Assembly (NCBI GenBank): GCA_012295275.1
Contig: CM022678.1
Location: forward strand, 12,668,092 to 12,732,091
DNA length: 64,000 nt
Source: Chrysomallon squamiferum
Taxonomy: Eukaryota; Mollusca; Gastropoda; Neomphalida; Peltospiridae
Direction: 5' to 3'
The notes under the pieces were generated by a model. The model saw only the letters and a program-made list of their open reading frames with translations. It did not search any database and was not told the DNA's origin. Shown here piece by piece: positions 58,661 through 64,000 of this stretch; within the stretch, counting starts at the first letter, position 1, and every line of letters begins with the position of its first letter. The translations under genes were made by a program, and so were the position numbers.

Positions 58661-59846
58661 TTTTGTGTGTTTATGTGTATTATGAAAATTAAATGTATGT
58701 ATGTATATGTGTGCATATATGTGTCTATGTGTCTGTCTGTGTGTATGTGTGTGTGTGAGTGTGTGTTTAATGTTCTGAATCATTTTGTTTGTACCTTTCT
58801 GATTGGTCTGAAAAACATCTTTATCAGAAATATGAAATAAACCAATATGAAGAAAATGTTCATCTATTTCAGAAAAAGAAAAGAAATTAACAACAACAAC
58901 AACAATAATAAAATGAATAGTTATAATAGTAATAATAGCAACAACAACAACACTATAACAATAATTAAAAACACAATACTAATGAAATTATAGTTTTCAA
59001 TCTGTATTTTTGCATTTAACGTTTTTTAGAAATATACTTTACTAAATCTAATTTGACACCCTTTTATTCACAGAAATAGTCTGTTCATGACCCCCGAGTT
59101 TTAACAGATTTTGTTTCTCTTTTACGATTTGTTGTGTTTATTTCAATACGGTTAAAACTACAAAGTTTAATTCAGTGTAACAAAAGATAGGTCTACATAA
59201 TTTGATAAATCGTAAATTACTTAAAGTATCAGAGTATTAACCTGAATTCCGTATTTACAGTTCTGTTTTGTTTCATTCAGAAATACTTTAAAATGTATGA
59301 ACCAACTGTTCGTTTGATGTTTCAGCTATAATACAAGAAAATAAACTACATAATTCTGAAATTGCATAATTCAGAGTTTTCATGTCTTGTTATGAGGATT
59401 AATTAGTAGTTTATTAATGACGAAAATTTGTAAGCAAACAGAAATAGGTAAATATTATACTTCAAAGAGATTTAAACAAAAGATATTAAATTAATTATCA
59501 CTTTCAAAGTAAACTCTATTTGTTACATTCATAATAAAAATAAAAAAAACAAGAAAGAAAGTAAAATAAAGATAAGCATACCTTTTTTTAAGATAAAATA
59601 TTCGATCGCCAATTCGCAGTAATATCACTGTTGCTATGAGTATAGCAAAATTTGATGACGTCATCACATGCTTCGCAAACTGTACTTCGGGACAGTTCGT
59701 TAATTTTAACGAACCTTCAGCAATTTTTACAAGAAAAAGTTGTATTTTTTCTTTCTGTCAATTTTATATATTCCATAATTACGTTAAAACATTAATCAAC
59801 TGATTAAAAGAAAGAAATAAAAAATTCAAACTGAAAAGAGTAATAA

Positions 59847-59903
<57 letters not shown>

Positions 59904-60523
59904 CACTAACAATGGCAGAAATAATAAAACTTTCTGTAATATCGCTGACAAAATTTTAATAATTTGTGTGTTGTATTCAAACTTTTTATTCTGACATTCC
60001 ATTCATAATCGTCAGGTTCTAAATATTATAAACCTTAAACTAAATTTTCGTCCTCCTATTTTTCTATATAGATACTCTATTTGTATTATCGTATAATACT
60101 CTCATTAATACTATACTTCGGTAAATGAATCTTATGTACATCTTGGTCTGTATTTTTTGTGCATAAATTAATAAAATCAAGTTTTTTCTTCTTTGTTGTT
60201 ATTTTGTTTTGAATATTAGGAAACATATTCGTGCATCAGTATTCTTTAGATACAAACAATCGTAAAGAAAAAACAAACACAAACAAACAAACATATGTAG
60301 CTTTATCTGTTGGTAAAACATCTGAAAGTCATCAGATCTTTATTTTTATTTTATTTTTTCAACCATAGCTTAAAAGGAAAATAAATAAATAAATAAATAA
60401 AATAAAATAAATTTAAAAAGTCAGAATAAAAAATATAAAACATAATTTGCTTGTCTCCCTTTATGTGAAATCAAAACTAAAATTAAATAACCGTCAATGC
60501 TTATTATTATTATTTTTTATTTT

Positions 60524-60559
<36 letters not shown>

Positions 60560-60758
60560 CATTATTATTAGATTTCTTTAAAAAAAATGATGTTTTCAAT
60601 GATTTTTTTTTAACATTTGTTTATTTTAATTATACAGGTTTCCGTGACATACGCGTTAAACGTCAGTTTTAGTGAAACTGTTCTGTATAAAGATGACACC
60701 TGTACACGTGTAATGAATAAGTGTTAAATAACATGTTGTTTTCTTTGTTTGTTTGCTG

Positions 60759-60816
<58 letters not shown>

Positions 60817-61127
60817 TACTTTACTTTTTTTTAATTATCAGTTATATTATGCATGGTGCTGTAAGAAATGTTAGTGTATTAAGAAGTGTATTAATTTGTA
60901 CCAGTAACCTTCAAATAAAATTATTTTCTTTCTATTCATAGTATAATTATTAACTAGGGTTTCATTCTTCATTTTTCATTGTTTGTTTTAAAAGTATATT
61001 TAGCACGTATCCACGGGCACAAGCTTGCTGGATACCTGTAATAAGTATTTTTACATCCATTTTCATACTAGAAATGGAGAAACCAAACATAAATCTTATC
61101 ATTATCTAGATAATTAATTTTTATTAC

Positions 61128-61169
<42 letters not shown>

Positions 61170-61504
61170 AATTCAGTTATTGATTTTTTTAAGAATCTTG
61201 TCTACTTTCAACTGATGATCAGTGTAAAACAGTATAATGTATTCACCTGTTCGGACTGACCCGTATAATATATTAATATAATAACCGTATTTTGGTTATT
61301 ACGTCTAATGTCAATTTGCATATTTAATAAACAATAAACTATTAATTCTAATAATATTCATGTGTGTGTATGTGTGTGTCATTTTAAAATCACTTTAATA
61401 ATTATAATTAAATTAAAAAACCGGAACTGCATAATTTATACTATATGCCGTCGCCCACATACAGCTGAATTCATTATAAAATTTAGTTATTTGAACGAAG
61501 AGGA
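58661..61504. other. AT-rich intergenic stretch
   Basis: Holds (AAT)n at 59848-59900, (ATT)n at 60534-60570, 60761-60814 and 61128-61168. A TGACGTCATCACAT element lies at 59656-59669. No gene supported. Confidence 0.5.
59656..59663. promoter_or_regulatory. CRE/ATF-type palindrome TGACGTCA
   Basis: Fourteen bases (TGACGTCATCACAT) are shared with units 1 and 2, but the wider flanks differ. It lies about 1 kb upstream of the - strand coding candidate at 57387-58660. Confidence 0.35.
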
Positions 61505-62829
61505 ATGTTGAAAGTGTTGTTAAAAGTGTTGTTATGCGTGTCTGCCGTGTCTCTGACTCTCGCCAAGCAACACGATGGTAAGTCCAGCCGACTGTTATTG
61601 ACATGCGTGCAATTAAAACAAGTTTTAACAAGTCTGCATGCAGTTACGTCTAGGATTAATTTTATATTTGCCAATAGCGACATTTTAATAAGTTTGGTTA
61701 AAATAAATCGTGTGTTCCAATCTTTATATGACAGCTGTATTTGTATGTGCATTAATAAGCTACACAACTAAAGAATTTAGAAATAAGCTACAACTGACGA
61801 ATTTAGGAACAAGTTATAATTAGGGAATTCAGGAATATGCTAAGGTTTAGAGAACTAAACTATTAAGAAATAACTTTACAGTTCGGTACGTCAAAAACTA
61901 ATAGTTTATTTAATAATGAATAACTTGGCAGCTTAGGTAACAACAAATAATTTTATAATTTGGTCAGTAACAAATTACTTGATTGTTAGGTCAACAACAA
62001 ATAACTTGATTGCAAAGCCCCAAAGACTCAAGTACAATTCCTAGTACCGAGAAATATTATGAGAAATGAAAATATTTGGAATCTGTAAATACAGATGAAA
62101 TATATAATAAACAGTTTTTTCGATTTAAATATAAATCAACCAAACTTATGGAGTCCCCCCATTTGGAGGCCCGGGGCCACTCCACTGCACGCCACAGGGA
62201 ATAAGAAATAATTTGATTGGTTAAAAATGTCATAATTTGTGGCAACCAACAAATAGTACATTTCGGGTCTAATGATTCAAATGTTAATGTTAATAGTTTC
62301 GTTTTCCGAAAGCAAACAATGGAATGTCTACTTTTGCAGCGCTTTAAACACTTTTAATTATAACAGCATATAAAATATTATTAGGGGACAGGCGAGAACA
62401 TTAAATAACATATAAAGTAACAGAAGCACATACCATATCATTTCACTAAAAATATTCAGTAACAGGGTGGAACGGAAAAAACACAATGGACAATATGATG
62501 AGGATTGCGAATCAGCATATCTCGGATCAGTGTTTTAACGACAAGCTAATAAATAATCAAATTTACCAGTGATATAAATAATAATAAAAATAAAATAAAT
62601 AAATAAAATTGAAAGAAGTGGCTTAAGGGCGTTTTGTACTCATTTAAAGGTTGTTTGGAATATGTTAAAAGTAGTTAGGTCACATGATGTATATTCGTAT
62701 ATGTATTTTATCATTTTCTGTTGTTGTTGTTTTGTTTGTTTATTGTTGGACTTATTTATGTTTTTGTTTTTTTATAATTTGTTTTACCCATCTTCCTCTT
62801 TATACTTTTGCCTGATCTTCTGAGAAACC

Positions 62830-62897
<68 letters not shown>

Positions 62898-63816
62898 ATT
62901 TACGTAAACATTAATTAATTAACTTGTAGGAGACAAATCTAAGAAGAGAGTCGAAGAACAGAGTATTGAAGGAGATTATAAATTAGCGGAATCTTATTTC
63001 TACGCGTACAAACCTCATGACGTAAAAGATTCGCAGAACGTCCTGACGTAAGTATAAAATGTATCTTCTGACGTAAGTATAAAATGTATCTCCTGACGTA
63101 AGTATAAAATGTATCTTCTGACGTACGTATAAAATGTATCTTCTGACGTACGTATAAAATGTATCTTCTGACGTAAGTATAAAATGTATCTTCTGACGTA
63201 CGTATAAAATGTATCTTCTGACGTAAGTATAAATTGTATCTTCTTGTATTGAGGAGGGAGAACTGGTATTTCAACGTATTACTCGTGTTTATAATTATTA
63301 TGCATTATTAAATTAAAAAAAAAATAAAAATAACGAGAGAGAGAGAGAGAGAGAGATCGTAAATGTGTCTACATGTAAATAATACATATGTAGATGTATG
63401 GATTGATAGATTTAAGCGAGGTAGAATTAATCTTGATTTTGTTATTATTCTGCTTTATTATAAAAACTGCCATACGAGAGAGAGCCTAAATAATAAGTAC
63501 GGATTTTGATGAATTGACAGTGCTAAGCAAGCGTAAACATTACCTTTTATATGAATACACATGCGTGGATCTATCTATATATCTGAATACAAGTGTATTT
63601 CTATGTCTGTCTGTCTGTTTGACTGAATGTAAATCTGTATGCCCGTATATTTATCTGATTAAAGACATGTTTGTTTTTATTAACAGAGGCGTAAGTAAGA
63701 AACGAAAGCTGGTACTGAAGAAAACTGACGCCAAAAGTTCTCTGTTTGAGATTTATTATCCCAAGAACGATTCTTCCGGAGCTGTTGTCTTCCGATTACG
63801 CTTCCATATATATTAA
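61505..63816 (+). CDS. Small secreted protein, complete three-exon gene (right copy)
   Basis: Exon 1 (61505-61577) starts at ATG and encodes MLKVLLKVLLCVSAVSLTLA-KQHD, a classic signal peptide with likely cleavage after LTLA; donor G|GTAAGT, phase 1. Exon 2 (62930-63047) restores the frame (G|GA) and reads DKSKKRVEEQS, YKLAESYFYAYKPHD and DSQNVL. Exon 3 (63687-63816, phase 2) reads GVSKKRKLVLKKTDAK, SLFEIYYPKND and VVFRLRFHIY, stop TAA. The product is about 106 residues, about 86 after cleavage: lysine-rich, cysteine-free, strand-rich near the end. A TATAAAA lies near 61474, close to the ATG. The family is not recognised; it could be an extracellular or defence-type protein, but nothing proves that. 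The left copy (802-1635) differs at two residues in these last two exons. Confidence 0.8.
61578..62929 (+). other. First intron of the secreted-protein gene
   Basis: 1352 bp. The duplicated segment begins inside it (62147 in this comparison, because the left copy is cut by the window start). Around 61770-61990 the phrases AATTTAGGAA and AATAACTTG recur loosely, a weak repeat. Confidence 0.6.
62832..62895. repeat. (CT)n microsatellite, 64 bp (right copy)
   Basis: Partner of 686-767, nine units shorter. Confidence 0.95.
63045..63244. repeat. 25-bp splice-donor minisatellite, 8 units (right copy)
   Basis: Same unit as 917-1066 with two extra units. GTAAGT is present in units 1, 2, 3, 6 and 8; unit 2 has a private CTCCT variant. 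Confidence 0.95.
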
Positions 63817-63848
63817 AATAATATAAGATTTATATTTTGAAAAATAAT

Positions 63849-63854
63849 AATAAA
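63849..63854 (+). promoter_or_regulatory. Candidate polyadenylation signal
   Basis: AATAAA 33 bp after the stop codon of the right gene copy. Confidence 0.4.
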
Positions 63855-64000
63855 TTAATCAAATTACTATTCGATACTTATCTTTATGTTATATTATTAT
63901 TAATGGCTTTAATAATAATAATAAAAAAAAAACAACAACATAAGTATATATATATATATAGATGTACTTGGTATCCACTTTGTTAAAAAAATGATATCCA

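Larger units (their letters stand above)
62147..64000. repeat. Right copy of the >1.8-kb direct duplication
   Basis: Partner of 1-1823. It runs to the window end. Confidence 0.95.

Noticed and set aside
1-64000. tRNA and rRNA genes
   Set aside because: Scanning by eye found no convincing tRNA arms or rRNA segments; a covariance search would be decisive.

Overview
The window is AT-rich eukaryotic DNA, full of microsatellites, with spliced genes, long introns and worn transposons. It looks like a lophotrochozoan, most likely a mollusc. The evidence is a degraded novel-STAND (nSTAND3-type) NTPase plus ankyrin gene of a kind expanded in molluscs, a LINE remnant of a type common there, and dense (CA)n, (CT)n and (ATT)n arrays. 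This assignment is inference. A run of exactly 200 N at 6301-6500 marks a scaffold join, so 1-6300 and 6501-64000 are different contigs.

Ends. The first 1823 bases and the last 1854 bases are near-identical direct copies (62147-64000 matches 1-1823). They carry the same small secreted-protein gene on the + strand. The right copy is complete: a signal-peptide exon at 61505-61577, then exons at 62930-63047 and 63687-63816. Only the last two exons of the left copy (802-919, 1506-1635) lie in the window. Each copy has a 25-bp minisatellite that begins on a splice donor and repeats it. On the first contig a convergent - strand gene (3233-5690) gives the last six exons of a multi-pass membrane protein. 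The second contig begins with candidate + strand exons (6992-7219, 10483-10560) and a frameshifted exon resembling adenylyl cyclase-associated protein (8911-9051).

Middle (about 14-55 kb). This is a cluster of decayed tandem paralogues on the - strand. Unit 1 (about 14.1-30 kb) has a noncoding first-exon candidate near 29.9-30.0 kb, a conserved promoter-like block near 27.5-28.3 kb, three 21-22-residue repeat exons (21053-22103) and one large exon (18404-20855). The large exon encodes the end of an NTPase domain plus ankyrin repeats, with several lesions and no P-loop. Unit 2 (about 37.2-48.9 kb) keeps four repeat exons (39024-40597) but has lost the whole NTPase/ankyrin exon. Unit 3 (about 52.9-55.1 kb) keeps only the 3' flank and the first-exon-like block. 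A 1.9-kb DNA transposon sits in unit 1 (23146-25061), and unit 2 preserves its empty target site. A rearranged LINE remnant lies at 46225-47430.

Main observation. The repeat exons are 63 or 66 nt (one is 51 nt), phase 1-1, and recur about every 500 bp with their introns. They encode a motif H-S-G-S-x-x-[IV]-x-[GDN]-N-T-Y/I, lie upstream of an NTPase-ankyrin module, and may start the protein. The pattern recalls amyloid signalling motifs (RHIM, HET-s type) found next to NLR/STAND proteins. That reading is inference, but it is the strongest lead for an undescribed system here.

The rest is intron-like or intergenic AT-rich DNA with simple repeats, minisatellites (14.3, 34.6-35.5 and 53.1 kb), inverted repeats and local segmental duplications (44.9-52.5 kb), plus an unrecognised spliced coding candidate at 57.4-58.65 kb (-).
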